Made by a program: the position numbers and the translations under genes
In this document: in pieces, positions 33,612 to 42,155 of the stretch
How positions within the stretch are numbered: the stretch's first letter is position 1
Layout of the letters: each line of letters opens with the position of its first letter
The notes under the pieces: generated by a model
Database searches by the model: none
The model's input: the letters and a program-made list of their open reading frames with translations, nothing else
Told to the model about the DNA's origin: nothing
Source: Halobacterium noricense
Lineage (GTDB): Archaea; Halobacteriota; Halobacteria; Halobacteriales; Halobacteriaceae
Assembly: GCF_021233435.1 (NCBI RefSeq)
Contig: NZ_CP089468.1
Coordinates: 310,001-374,000 of the forward strand
Length of the DNA: 64,000 bases
Direction: 5' to 3'

Positions 33612-35147
33612 TCAGTCCGCGGTCGTCGTCGCCTCCTTTTCGGGGAGGAGGCGGTCGAGGGCTTCGACGACGGCGTTGACGCTGGCTGCGGTGATGTCCG
33701 CGTCGCTGGCGTCGACGGTGACCGTGCGGTCGCCGCGCGAGACGGTGACGTGGACGGTGACCACGGCGTCCGTTCCACCGGTGATGGCGTCGACGTGGTA
33801 CTCTTCGAGGTGGAAGGTGACGTCGCCGAGGGCGTCGCGGACGGCGGCGATGGCGGCGTCGACGGGGCCGCTGCCGGTGCCGGCGGCGCTGTGCTCCTCG
33901 TCGTCCACGCGCAGGCGGACCGACGCGGTGGGAGTGCCGCCGCCGCTGGCAGCCGTGAGGTCGAGCACTTCGACGCGGCGGTCACGGTCGCCGCCCTGGA
34001 CGTCCTCGGCGACGGCGAGCAGGTCGGCGTCGGTGACGCGCTTGCCGCGCTCGCCGAGCTCATTCACGCGCTCGACGACCGCCGCGAGTTCGTCGTCGGA
34101 GACTTCGACGTCGTGTTCGGCGAGGGCAGCGCTGACGCCCGCGCGGCCGGCGTGCTTCCCGAGGACGAGGCGGCGTTCGCGGCCGACCGCCTCCGGGGAG
34201 TACGGCTCGTACATGCGGTCGTCCTTGAGCGTGCCGTCGGTGTGGATGCCGGACTCGTGGGCGAACGCGTTCTCGCCGGAGACGGCCTTGTTCGGCGGGA
34301 GCGGGACGCCCGTGGCCTCCGCGACCGTCGACGCGAGGTCGTAGAGGCGCTCGGTGTCCAGCGGTTCGACGCCGTAGCAGTGCCAGAGCGCGACCGCGAC
34401 CTCTTCGAGCGCGACGTTGCCGGCGCGCTCGCCGACGCCGTTGACGGTGGCGTGGACGAGATCCGCGCCCGCGGCAACGCCAGCGAGCGCGTTCGTCACG
34501 GCGAGCCCGAGGTCGTCGTGGGTGTGGACGCTCACCGGGCCGTACTCGGCAACCGCATCCACGAGTTCGTAGACGCGCTCGGGGCTGGCGTGGCCGACGG
34601 TGTCCGCGACGCAGAACCGGTCCGCGCCGGCGTCCGCCGTCGTCTCGGCGAGCTCCGCGAGGAACGCGTCGTCGGCGCGCGAGCCGTCCTCGCCGATGAC
34701 TTCGACCCAGAGGCCGTGGTCGGTCGCGTACTCCACGAGTTCGCGGGTCGTGTCCAGGACGCTCTCGCGGCTGGTGCCGACCTTCTCTTCGACGTGGCGG
34801 TCGCTGGCGGGGACGACGAGGTTCACGCCGTCGACGTCGCAGTCGAGCGCGAGGTCGACGTCGCGCTGGATGCCGCGACAGAAGCTCGTGACCGTCGCGT
34901 CCAGGTCGAGGCCGGTGACGCGGCGAATCGTCTCGCGCTCGCCGGCGCTCGTGCACGCACTGCCGGCTTCGACGACGGAGACGCCGGTGTCGTCGAGTTT
35001 GCGCGCGATGGTCGCCTTCTGGTCGGCGGACAACGAGATGCCCGGGGCTTGTTCGCCGTCGCGTAGCGTGGTGTCGAGGAACTGTACGTCGGGTGCGCCG
35101 CCGTCGAGAGCGGCAGGGAAACTAGTGCCGGAGAATTTCTCGGCCAG
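33612..35147 (-). CDS. LeuA/CimA-type acyltransferase (isopropylmalate or citramalate synthase)
   Basis: 511 codons of open frame. TIM barrel with QFLDTTLRDGEQAPGISLS, HTHDDLGLAVTNAL, NGVGERAGNVALEE and GENAFAHESGIHTDG, then a C-terminal regulatory LeuA dimer domain (VEVLDLTAASGGGTPTASV). Catalyses Claisen condensation of acetyl-CoA with a 2-oxoacid for Leu or Ile synthesis. The conserved barrel start lies upstream of any ATG, GTG or TTG in frame; the only in-frame candidate after the upstream stop is a CTG at 35145-35147. An ATG at 35187 is in another frame and stops early. So the start is unresolved: rare CTG, frameshift, or sequence error. Confidence 0.8.
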   Translation of the reverse strand: MAEKFSGTSFPAALDGGAPDVQFLDTTLRDGEQAPGISLSADQKATIARKLDDTGVSVVEAGSACTSAGERETIRRVTGLDLDATVTSFCRGIQRDVDLALDCDVDGVNLVVPASDRHVEEKVGTSRESVLDTTRELVEYATDHGLWVEVIGEDGSRADDAFLAELAETTADAGADRFCVADTVGHASPERVYELVDAVAEYGPVSVHTHDDLGLAVTNALAGVAAGADLVHATVNGVGERAGNVALEEVAVALWHCYGVEPLDTERLYDLASTVAEATGVPLPPNKAVSGENAFAHESGIHTDGTLKDDRMYEPYSPEAVGRERRLVLGKHAGRAGVSAALAEHDVEVSDDELAAVVERVNELGERGKRVTDADLLAVAEDVQGGDRDRRVEVLDLTAASGGGTPTASVRLRVDDEEHSAAGTGSGPVDAAIAAVRDALGDVTFHLEEYHVDAITGGTDAVVTVHVTVSRGDRTVTVDASDADITAASVNAVVEALDRLLPEKEATTTAD

Positions 35148-35187
35148 CCGCCGTGAGGCGACTTACTCTATCCTCCGTGCCGGTGTG
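35113..35187 (-). CDS. Possible 24-residue leader peptide upstream of LeuA/CimA gene
   Basis: ATG at 35187 opens MSDHTGTEDRVSRLTAAGRE and four more residues before TAG. It overlaps the CTG-started synthase frame by 35 bases. Either a short upstream ORF or the original N-terminus of the synthase cut off by a one-base shift. Weakly supported. Confidence 0.3.
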
Positions 35188-35241
35188 GTCCGACATGGTG
35201 TGTGTGTCGTAGCGTGCCACACACGTTTGAAGGTGTGGGGT

Positions 35242-35262
35242 CTGACAGATGTTGCCTGTCAG
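35242..35262. promoter_or_regulatory. Inverted repeat upstream of LeuA/CimA gene
   Basis: CTGACAG-N7-CTGTCAG, a perfect seven-base inverted repeat overlapping the DUF192 stop codon. Could be an operator for the synthase gene or a hairpin ending the DUF192 transcript. Confidence 0.35.
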
Positions 35263-35606
35263 TTCGCGAGGTAGACGCGGTCGCCGACGCGGACGTCGTC
35301 GGCCGCGCCCGCCGGAAGTTCGACGAGCGTGTCGCAGCGCGCCTCGCCGCGTCCCGTCCACGCGGAGAGGCGTTCGACGCGCTGGACTTCCTCGTCCTCC
35401 ACCCAGACGGCGTCGAGGTCGAACGGCACGAACAGCATGTGGACGTCGCGGCTGGCAGCGCCGTCGAAGTCGAAGACGAGCGCGTAGCCGTCGGGAATCG
35501 ACCGCCGGAACATCAGCCCGCGGGTCTGCGCGAACAGCGAGTCGGCGACGTCGACGTCAGTCGCGAGCGTCCGCGCGTCGCCGTCGCGTTCGTGGCGGAG
35601 GTGCAC
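35259..35606 (-). CDS. DUF192 family protein
   Basis: 115 aa. Conserved DUF192 motifs: ADSLFAQTRGLMFRRSIPDGYALVFDF, then HMLFVPFDLDAVWVEDEEV and a closing WTGRGEARCDTLVELPAG. Small beta-barrel protein of unknown biochemical role, often exported elsewhere; no signal peptide is visible here. GTG start at 35606. Confidence 0.85.
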   Translation of the reverse strand: MHLRHERDGDARTLATDVDVADSLFAQTRGLMFRRSIPDGYALVFDFDGAASRDVHMLFVPFDLDAVWVEDEEVQRVERLSAWTGRGEARCDTLVELPAGAADDVRVGDRVYLAN

Positions 35607-35665
35607 ACCCGGAGTCGGCGGCGGGCAGCGAAAAGCGTTACCCCGTTCGGTCGCTACGCCGGGGC

Positions 35666-36181
35666 GTGAAGAAGACGCCGACTGGGACCGCCGTCGGGGT
35701 CGACGACCCCTACGACCACGCCGGCGTCTGCGACTACGCGACCGACGACGGGAAGTGCCGGTACGCGTTCGAGCACGGCCAGCACGACCCCGAGTTCGCC
35801 GCCGAGCGCAGCGCCGACGACTTCGCGTGCCCCGTCGCGGACGGCGACTGGGAGTGGGCTGACTGTCCCCACTATCGGTGCCGCCAGCGCGACCGCGAGT
35901 GCGCGCGCTGCGGGCTCGAAGAGCGCCGGCAGGCCCACGACGACGAGCGCCCGCTCCTCGAAGAACACCACCTCGCGTACGACGACGACGAGGACGTCGG
36001 CCACGAAATCACCGTCTTCCTCTGTCGGTGGTGTCACGCGAAAGTCCACGACTCGTGGGCGCGCATCGACGACGACGCCAGCCCCGACCCCGAGGCCATC
36101 GTGGCCGCGGAGGGCCGGCGCAGCGAGGAGCAGTCCGAGCTCTCCTTCGACACCGCGGCCGACCGGTACGGTGACGAGTAG
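35666..36181 (+). CDS. HNH-like zinc protein, haloarchaeal
   Basis: 171 aa, GTG start. Several Cys/His pairs: VCDYATDDGKCRYAFEHGQHD, CPHYRCRQRDRECARCGLEERRQAH, then LLEEHHLAYDDDEDVGHEITVFLCRWCHAKVHDSW. The last two segments form an HNH nuclease-like core (CxxC, HH, CxxCHxxxH). May be a nuclease or a nucleic-acid-binding zinc protein. Not obviously linked to neighbours. Confidence 0.7.
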   Translation: MKKTPTGTAVGVDDPYDHAGVCDYATDDGKCRYAFEHGQHDPEFAAERSADDFACPVADGDWEWADCPHYRCRQRDRECARCGLEERRQAHDDERPLLEEHHLAYDDDEDVGHEITVFLCRWCHAKVHDSWARIDDDASPDPEAIVAAEGRRSEEQSELSFDTAADRYGDE

Positions 36182-36330
36182 TACTGCTCCGATACTGTTC
36201 AGGTAATGACGGCCATGAAGCTAGTTTCTGCTCGTCGATTTCTCAGTATCCTGGTGGATTGAAAGGACGAGTGAACACTACCACTGCTTCGACCCCCGAC
36301 GGCTAACTGTCCTCGCACCAAACGTCTGGT

Positions 36331-36768
36331 ATGAACGACACGCCGTTCCACCTCGGCCACGTCCACCTCAAGGTCCGCGACCTCGATCGCGCCGTCGCGT
36401 TCTACGAGGACGTCTTCGACCTCGAAATCACGGAGACGGAGGGACGGTTCGCGTTCCTCTCGTGGGGCGAGCACCACCACGACGTCGCGCTGCAAGCCGT
36501 CGGGGCCGACGCGCCGGATGCCGGCCGCGGGGTCGGCCTCTACCACGCCGCAATCGAAGTCGACGCCGAGGAGCATCTGGGTGACGTCTACGACGCACTC
36601 TGCGAGCGCGGCGTCCCCTCCACGCCCGTCGACCACGGCATCAGCAAGGCGCTGTACTTCTCGGACCCCGCGGGCAACGGCCTCGAAGCGTACGTCGACA
36701 CGCGCGCCGAACGCGACCGCTCGGCGTGGGACCGGGAGAATCGGCGCTTCGACCCGTCGGCGCTGTAA
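36331..36768 (+). CDS. VOC-family (glyoxalase/extradiol dioxygenase) protein
   Basis: 145 aa. Two beta-alpha-beta-beta-beta modules: FHLGHVHLKVRDLDRAVAFYEDVFDLEI with metal His, EHHHDVALQAVG, then GLYHAAIEVDAEEHLGDVYD and KALYFSDPAGNGLEAYVDT with the metal Glu. Probably a metal-dependent isomerase or lyase or a dioxygenase-like enzyme. Substrate not deducible. Confidence 0.85.
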   Translation: MNDTPFHLGHVHLKVRDLDRAVAFYEDVFDLEITETEGRFAFLSWGEHHHDVALQAVGADAPDAGRGVGLYHAAIEVDAEEHLGDVYDALCERGVPSTPVDHGISKALYFSDPAGNGLEAYVDTRAERDRSAWDRENRRFDPSAL

Positions 36769-36814
36769 CTCCGAACGAGTGGGTTTTTAGTCGCGAATCG
36801 TGTAGCCCGCCCTA

Positions 36815-37366
36815 ATGACACGCATCCTCGTCGTCGACAACCACGGTCAGTTCACCCACCTGGAGCACCGGGTGCTCCGGGACATGGACGGGGTGGAGAC
36901 CGAGACCGTCGACAACACGACGCCGCCAGCGGACATCGACGCCGACGGCCTCGTGCTCTCCGGCGGCCCCGACATGGACGACGTCGGGAACTGCCCCGAG
37001 TACCTCGACCTCGACGTCCCGATTCTCGGCATCTGTCTCGGCATGCAGCTCATCGCCACGGAGCTCGGCGGCTCCGTCGAATCCGGAGACTACGGCGGCT
37101 ACGCCGACGTCGACGTCGAGATTCTCGACGAGGACGACCCGCTGCTCGGGTCGCTCGCGCCCGAGACCCGCGTCTGGGCGAGCCACGCCGACGAGGTCGT
37201 CGACGTCCCCGAGGGGTTCACGCGCACCGCCCGCAGCGACATCTGCGACGTCGAAGCCATCTCGGACACCGACCGCGACCGCTACGGCGTCCAGTGGCAC
37301 CCCGAGGTCGCGCACACCGAGGAGGGCGAAGCGGTCTTCGAGAACTTCGTCGACATCTGCGAGTAG
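36815..37366 (+). CDS. guaAa: GMP synthase, glutamine amidotransferase subunit
   Basis: 183 aa class I amidotransferase. Triad: Cys74 in GICLGMQ, His162 and Glu164 in YGVQWHPEV. Releases ammonia from glutamine for XMP amination by the separate archaeal ATP-pyrophosphatase subunit, which is not in the window. ILVVDNHGQFTHLEHRVLRD is the family start. The DUF2070 gene follows four bases later. Confidence 0.92.
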   Translation: MTRILVVDNHGQFTHLEHRVLRDMDGVETETVDNTTPPADIDADGLVLSGGPDMDDVGNCPEYLDLDVPILGICLGMQLIATELGGSVESGDYGGYADVDVEILDEDDPLLGSLAPETRVWASHADEVVDVPEGFTRTARSDICDVEAISDTDRDRYGVQWHPEVAHTEEGEAVFENFVDICE

Positions 37367-37370
37367 GCCG

Positions 37371-39323
37371 ATGACGGAGACGCAGGGCGAACTGGCGAGC
37401 CTCTCGAAGTACATCTTCCGCGCGCCCCAGTGGTACACGAGCGTCGCGCTCTCGCTAGTCATCGCGGCGCTGGCCGGCATCGCGGCCTTCGACAGCCAGT
37501 ACGTGCTCGAAGACGCCTGGCAGGGCGTGTTCTTCATCGGCGTGCCGACGGTCGTCGCGAGCCTCGGCACCACGCCGGTCGACCGCTACTTCGGCGGCCA
37601 ACTCACGTACAGTCGGTCGTCGCTGTTGGCGTTCGCCTGTGAGGTCGTGGTCGTGGTCGTGCTCGTGGCCGCCGGCGTCGTCGCCACGCTCACCGGCCGG
37701 TTCGGGCAGAACTTCGTCTTCGACGCGCTCATAGCGGCGCTCGGGCTCGTGTTCGCGATACGGTTCCTCGTGGTGCTGGCGGTCTCCCGGGACTCCCCGC
37801 TGGTCGCCGCGATTCCCGCGAGCATCCAGACCCTGACCGCGGGCCTGCTGTTGTTCGTCTACAGCGGCACGATGAACTACCTCACGACGGGCGGCCGCCT
37901 CCTGAGCGCCTTCCTCTCCCGGCCCGCCGAGGCACCGCCGGAGATCCAGTACGCGTTCGCGCCCCGGGACTTCGTGTTGTTCGTGTTGCTGACCGCGCTG
38001 TACGGCGTCGCCGCCTACGGGCTCGTCGTCGCCATCGACCGCCCGTGGAAGCGCAGCCTCGGCGTCAGCGTCCTCGACTTCGTCAGCGGGTTCATCGGTC
38101 ACATCGCCGAGGGAACCCGGGAACTGGAGGACTTCTTCGAGCAGATTGGCGAGGAAGCGGTCGTCCCCGTGACGGTGCTGGCGTTCCGGAACGCCGACGA
38201 CGGCGAGGAGAAAGCGCGGTTCGTGTTGCCGATGATTCACCCCGGCCCGATGGGGGAAATCGGCGGCGGGAACCTCCCACAGCGCGTCGCCGAGTCCGCG
38301 ACCGGGCTGGCGTTCCCGCCCCACGCTACCGCCGGCCACGACTTCAACCTCGTCACCGAGCGCGAAGTCGACACGCTCATCGACGCCGCCGAGCGCGCCC
38401 ACGCGTCCATCGACTACTCCGACCGCGCGACCCCCGCGGTCCGCGTCCAGGAGGGCGAAGCGAAGCTCCTCGGGCAGGCGTTCGGCGACGACGCGCTCCT
38501 CGTCTCCACGTTCTCCCCCGAGTTCGCCGACGACGTCGAGTACGCGGTCGGCCTCTCCGCGACCGCCGAAGCCCGCGTCGAGGGCATGGACGACGTCCTG
38601 CTGGCGGACGCGCACAACTGCAACAACGGGCTCGGCGGCGACGACCTCGGGCACGTCTACCCCGGGAGCAAGCGCTCGTTCGACATGATTCAGGCCGCCG
38701 GCGAGGCCGCGCGCAGCCTCCGCGACGCCGACGAGGACAGCCTCGAACTCGGCGTCGCGTGGGACCGCACGCCGTGGCGGCCCGAGGACGGCATCGGCCC
38801 GCTCGGCGTCCGCGTCGCCGTCCTCGACACTCGGAAGACAGAGTCTTCCGAGATGACGAGAGACGCCGATGGCGTCTCTCGAACCACCCAGCAGAACTCC
38901 CAGCGTTCTGAGGACACGGCCGGTGACCGCACGGCGTACGTGCTCGTCGACGGGAACAACATGGAACCCGGGCTCCGCGAGGAACTCATCGACGCGCTCG
39001 ACGGCGTCGACCACGCGGAGATCATGACCACGGACACCCACATCGTCAACACCGTCGAATCCACGAACCAGGTCGGCGCAACCATCGACTGGGACGAGCT
39101 CGTCGACCTCGTCGCGGAGCTCACCGCCGAGGCCGTCGCCGACCTCGAACCCGTCGAAGCCGGCATGGCCAGCGAGCGTGCGGAAGTCACCGTGTTCGGC
39201 AACGACCGCACGGAGACGCTCGCCAGCCACGCCAACGCTGTCATCGCGATGGGCGGCGTAATTGTCGCGCTCGCCGTGCTCGCCACCGTCGCCATCAGCA
39301 TTCTCATCTTCTTCCTCACGTAG
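37371..39323 (+). CDS. DUF2070 family membrane protein
   Basis: 650 aa. About seven membrane helices in residues 20-230, a large cytoplasmic or external domain (240-600) with HPGPMGEIGGGNLPQRVAE, DAHNCNN and MTTDTHIVNT motifs, and a final helix (AVIAMGGVIVALAVLATVAI). Function unknown across archaea. Residues about 487-514 (TRKTESSEMTRDADGVSRTT) are encoded by three back-to-back palindromes that look inserted in frame. Downstream of guaAa, probably co-transcribed. Confidence 0.85.
   Translation: MTETQGELASLSKYIFRAPQWYTSVALSLVIAALAGIAAFDSQYVLEDAWQGVFFIGVPTVVASLGTTPVDRYFGGQLTYSRSSLLAFACEVVVVVVLVAAGVVATLTGRFGQNFVFDALIAALGLVFAIRFLVVLAVSRDSPLVAAIPASIQTLTAGLLLFVYSGTMNYLTTGGRLLSAFLSRPAEAPPEIQYAFAPRDFVLFVLLTALYGVAAYGLVVAIDRPWKRSLGVSVLDFVSGFIGHIAEGTRELEDFFEQIGEEAVVPVTVLAFRNADDGEEKARFVLPMIHPGPMGEIGGGNLPQRVAESATGLAFPPHATAGHDFNLVTEREVDTLIDAAERAHASIDYSDRATPAVRVQEGEAKLLGQAFGDDALLVSTFSPEFADDVEYAVGLSATAEARVEGMDDVLLADAHNCNNGLGGDDLGHVYPGSKRSFDMIQAAGEAARSLRDADEDSLELGVAWDRTPWRPEDGIGPLGVRVAVLDTRKTESSEMTRDADGVSRTTQQNSQRSEDTAGDRTAYVLVDGNNMEPGLREELIDALDGVDHAEIMTTDTHIVNTVESTNQVGATIDWDELVDLVAELTAEAVADLEPVEAGMASERAEVTVFGNDRTETLASHANAVIAMGGVIVALAVLATVAISILIFFLT
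38830..38910. repeat. Three palindromes inserted in frame in the DUF2070 gene
   Basis: CTCGGAAGAC-AGA-GTCTTCCGAG (38830-38852), CGAGAGACGCC-GAT-GGCGTCTCTCG (38857-38881), CAGAAC-N7-GTTCTG (38892-38910). Stem cores GGAAGAC, GAGACG and CAGAAC and the GAT loop match the intergenic cluster at 33303-33546. Encoded residues are low complexity. Confidence 0.7.
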
Positions 39324-39389
39324 CCACCGTCGCGCAATCGCGACGGCTGGCGCTACGCGTTGTGCAGTAGCACGAACGAGCGAGAACGG

Positions 39390-39647
39390 TTACTCGTCCG
39401 CGAACAGGTCGTCGACGGCGGCGCGCGCAGCGAGCGCGGCGTCCTCCGCGACCTGGTCGACGTCGGCGTCGGCGTCCGGCGCGTGGACGTAGACGTCTAC
39501 GTCGAGCACGCCCTCCTCGAAGGTGACGGTGACATCGAGGTCGTCGACGTCACCGGTCGCGAGCCGAGAGAACACGAGGCCTTCGGCGGCCTCGGCCGCG
39601 GTCTCGACGACTTCCTCGTCGGACGGCGTCGCGTCGTCAGTCGCCAT
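39390..39647 (-). CDS. DUF3194 family protein
   Basis: 85 aa acidic protein: EEVVETAAEAAEGLVFSRLATGD, then LDVTVTFEEGVLDVDVYVHAPDA and DQVAEDAALAARAAVDDLF. Last gene of the minus-strand operon that starts with the DUF2103 gene; three bases follow the prefoldin stop. Conserved next to prefoldin beta in archaea; role unknown. Confidence 0.8.
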   Translation of the reverse strand: MATDDATPSDEEVVETAAEAAEGLVFSRLATGDVDDLDVTVTFEEGVLDVDVYVHAPDADADVDQVAEDAALAARAAVDDLFADE

Positions 39648-39650
39648 CAG

Positions 39651-40031
39651 TTACGCGCTCGGGCCGCCCATCGGACCGCCGCCGCCGGCACCGCCGAGCA
39701 TCTCCTGGAGCTCCTCCTGGAGTTCCTCGAACTGCTCCTGCACGCGCTCCTCCTGCTTCGAGAGGGTATCGACGCGCACTTTGAGGTTGTCGACCTTCTC
39801 TTCGAGGTCGTCGGCGGCGTCGTCGTAGTCCGTCTCCACGAGGAGTTCGCCGACCTCGCGGTACATCGTCGCGCCCTCTTCGATGTCGTCGAGGGCGTCG
39901 ACGGCGGTCTGGGCTTCCGTGAACTGGGTCTCGGCCTGCTGCTTCTGGGCCGCGACCGTCTGCGCTTTCTCCTGAAGGTCCTGTAGCTGCTCGAGCTTCT
40001 CCTGTGCTTCCGGCGGCAGATTGCCCTGCAT
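39651..40031 (-). CDS. pfdB: Prefoldin beta subunit
   Basis: 126 aa. Two long coiled-coil helices ([31 protein letters not shown] and [31 protein letters not shown]) joined by a beta hairpin ([17 protein letters not shown]). Forms the hexameric cytoplasmic chaperone that passes unfolded proteins to the thermosome. The Gly-rich C-terminal tail is common in haloarchaea. Confidence 0.93.
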   Translation of the reverse strand: MQGNLPPEAQEKLEQLQDLQEKAQTVAAQKQQAETQFTEAQTAVDALDDIEEGATMYREVGELLVETDYDDAADDLEEKVDNLKVRVDTLSKQEERVQEQFEELQEELQEMLGGAGGGGPMGGPSA

Positions 40032-40117
40032 ACGCCTGGGGAGGCGCGCCCGACAGAAAAACCCCCGTATTACGCTCCGCGAGGCCGACGAGCTTCAGGA
40101 ACCGGTAATCCGGTGAA

Positions 40118-40375
40118 TCAGCGCCGCTCGCCGCCGGTAGCGTCCGCCACGCGCTCGGCGACCTCCACGAGCGTCAGCCACGTGTTGTTCCCGGCGCGCA
40201 GCGCGGTCAGGTCCGCCGCGTCGACGGTCACCGTGACGGTCGCATCGTCGCGCCGGACGGCCGCGTCGCTACGGTCGCCTTCGATGTCGCCGGCTTCGAC
40301 CGCGACGCTGCGCTCGATAGCGCGAGCGACCGCGGGAGAACCGTACTCGAAAACCAGTTCCGTGGAGTGGTCCAC
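40118..40375 (-). CDS. pcc1: KEOPS complex subunit Pcc1
   Basis: 85 aa: STELVFEYGSPAVARAIERSVAVEAGD, then TVTVTVDAADLTALRAGNNTWLTLVEVAERV. Matches the Pcc1 fold. Dimerises within KEOPS, which makes t6A37 on tRNAs reading ANN codons. Lies between rpoP and the prefoldin gene, the usual archaeal order. Confidence 0.9.
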   Translation of the reverse strand: MDHSTELVFEYGSPAVARAIERSVAVEAGDIEGDRSDAAVRRDDATVTVTVDAADLTALRAGNNTWLTLVEVAERVADATGGERR

Positions 40376-40381
40376 CGGCCG

Positions 40382-40516
40382 TTATCGGACTTCGACTTCC
40401 TTGATGTCGCGGCTCCGCTCTTTGAGGAGGACGCGGTGCCCACAGTACGGGCACCGAACCCCGCCGTACTCGTCGAGTTCGACGTCGCGCTTACAGCGGG
40501 AGCACTTGTACGCCAT
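40382..40516 (-). CDS. rpoP: DNA-directed RNA polymerase subunit P (Rpo12)
   Basis: 44 aa: [43 protein letters not shown]. The four Cys bind zinc as in eukaryotic Rpb12. Anchors the Rpo3/Rpo10 end of RNA polymerase. Two bases separate it from the L37Ae stop, within the conserved operon. Confidence 0.95.
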   Translation of the reverse strand: MAYKCSRCKRDVELDEYGGVRCPYCGHRVLLKERSRDIKEVEVR

Positions 40517-40518
40517 GC

Positions 40519-40839
40519 TTACTCCTCGACGGCTTCGACGTCGGCCTCGGCTTCGACGTCCGCTTCGCCCTCGCTCTCGCCGAGCGCCGCGCGGATGGAG
40601 CGGCTGACGGTGCGTCCGCCCGGCGTCTGGGGCTTGTACGCGCCGCCGGCGTACTTGTAGTCACACTTCGAGCACTGCCAGATGCCGGTCCCCTGTCGGG
40701 AGACGGCGTCGGAACCGCAGTCCGGGCAGGCGTGTTTCTCGTTCATCTCGTCCTCGATTTCGGAGACGCGACGCCGAGAGACGCGGCCGTAGCGCGCGCC
40801 GAATCGGCCGGCGCTCCCCGTGGAGCCCTTCTTAGCCAT
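40519..40839 (-). CDS. rpl37ae: Ribosomal protein L37Ae (eL43)
   Basis: 106 aa. [68 protein letters not shown] provides the CxxC...CxxC zinc site of eL43 in the large subunit. The C-terminus is a haloarchaeal acidic extension ([15 protein letters not shown]). Operon partner of rpoP. Confidence 0.95.
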   Translation of the reverse strand: MAKKGSTGSAGRFGARYGRVSRRRVSEIEDEMNEKHACPDCGSDAVSRQGTGIWQCSKCDYKYAGGAYKPQTPGGRTVSRSIRAALGESEGEADVEAEADVEAVEE

Positions 40840-40896
40840 AGTGAACGCTTCTACCGTCGGGGCGCACATAAACGCTACGTTGCGTGGTCGAGCGCA

Positions 40897-40975
40897 GCGA
40901 GACCACGTTACCGCGAACGGCGAACGAAGTGAGCCGTGAGCTGCGTGCCCGGGTAGCGCGAGACCACGTTACCGC
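40897..40975. repeat. 18-base direct repeat with hairpin upstream of L37Ae
   Basis: GCGAGACCACGTTACCGC occurs at 40897-40914 and again at 40958-40975. The first copy is part of a hairpin CGTGGTC/GACCACG (40883-40907). Lies in the gap between the DUF2103 and L37Ae genes. Confidence 0.5.
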
Positions 40976-40981
40976 AAGAAT

Positions 40982-41704
40982 TCAGTCCCGTAGTTCTTCC
41001 TCGGCGAGCGCGTCGTTGAGGTCCGCGCGGACGCGCTCGCCGGTGTCGCGGTTCATCGCGGTCGTCACGACGCGGTTCTCCTGGACGCTGGAGCCGTCGC
41101 GGACGAGCAGGCGGAGGTTACCGTTGTCGTCGGCGCGCGTGACTTTCGCACGGACGCCGGTGCGTGAGCCGGAGCCGCCGGCGTCGATGGGGCCCGGGAT
41201 GACCTTCTTGACGTTCGGATGGTCGGCGACCGTGCGAATCGCGCGCTGGCCGTCGCGGTCCCCGATGAGCGTGGAGTGGCGGCCGCCGATTTTCTCGCGG
41301 GCGGGTTTGTCGACGACGTCCAGCGAGCGGTCGCCGCGGCGCTCGACCACCGATTCCACGGGGTTCTCGCGGGGAACGCGGTAGACCTCGTAGTGGAGGT
41401 CCGCGCGCACTGCGCGAATCACATCGTGGTCGCCCGCGACGAAGACGTCCTCGGGGCGCTTGCGCCGGATTTCGTCGGCGATGCGGCCGGCGAAGTTCCG
41501 GAGCTCGACGACGCCGGTCTCGCCGCCCTCCTCGGGAACGGTGGCGATGTCGGTCTGCCCGATGACCTCTTCGTCGTCGAGGAACGTGAGCGTCGCGTGG
41601 TCGCGGTCACAGGCGGCGACGACGGCGTCGCAGTTGGCGGTGTCACAGACCAGGCAGTAGTCGCCCGGCTTGCGCAGGGGCGTGCCACACCGCCGACAGT
41701 CCAT
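40982..41704 (-). CDS. DUF2103 family metal-binding protein
   Basis: 240 aa. N-terminal zinc site CRRCGTPLRKPGDYCLVCDTANCD; core includes TFLDDEEVIGQTDIATVPEE, KIGGRHSTLIGDRDGQRAI and VIPGPIDAGGSGSRTG. Predicted metal-binding protein of unknown action, conserved upstream of the L37Ae-rpoP operon. ATG at 41704 chosen (MDCRRCGTPL); nine residues upstream are not conserved-looking. Confidence 0.8.
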   Translation of the reverse strand: MDCRRCGTPLRKPGDYCLVCDTANCDAVVAACDRDHATLTFLDDEEVIGQTDIATVPEEGGETGVVELRNFAGRIADEIRRKRPEDVFVAGDHDVIRAVRADLHYEVYRVPRENPVESVVERRGDRSLDVVDKPAREKIGGRHSTLIGDRDGQRAIRTVADHPNVKKVIPGPIDAGGSGSRTGVRAKVTRADDNGNLRLLVRDGSSVQENRVVTTAMNRDTGERVRADLNDALAEEELRD

Positions 41705-41814
41705 ATCCCGGGAAACGGTGCCGCCGCGCAAAAGCCCGGTGTTTCGAGCGGTCGCGGACGGACTGTCGCGTCGCCGGTGGTCCTTTCAGCGAGCCGGCAG
41801 TACGCCTCGACGTG

Positions 41815-42141
41815 ATGACGCCCTCCAAAACGGCCGCCGTGCGCGGGCTGACCGTCCTCGTGGTCGCCGCGTTCCTCGGTGTGTTAGGCTGGTACCTCGG
41901 CCAGCCCGGCTACACCTCGGCACGGTTGACGTTGTTCGTGGCGCTCGGCGCGAGCGCAATCGCGGGTGCTGCTGGTGTGGTCTCGGGACGGGCGTTCGTA
42001 GCCGTCGGCGGCGCGTGCGCCCTGTTTCTCCTGGGTTTCTGGCAGGCTGCGCTCTGGCTGTACGTCTTCCCCGTCGCCGGTTTCCTGGTCGTCGCTGCCG
42101 TCGTGGTCGCGGCCGACGGCGGCACGAACGCGGCCGTCTGA
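41815..42141 (+). CDS. Small membrane protein, four helices
   Basis: 108 aa. Hydrophobic segments GLTVLVVAAFLGVLGWYLG, LTLFVALGASAIAGAAGVVSG, FVAVGGACALFLLGFWQAAL and LYVFPVAGFLVVAAVVVAAD. No known family. ATG at 41815, directly after an in-frame GTG; convergent with truD. Confidence 0.6.
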   Translation: MTPSKTAAVRGLTVLVVAAFLGVLGWYLGQPGYTSARLTLFVALGASAIAGAAGVVSGRAFVAVGGACALFLLGFWQAALWLYVFPVAGFLVVAAVVVAADGGTNAAV

Positions 42142-42155
42142 TACGGGGTCGCCCG

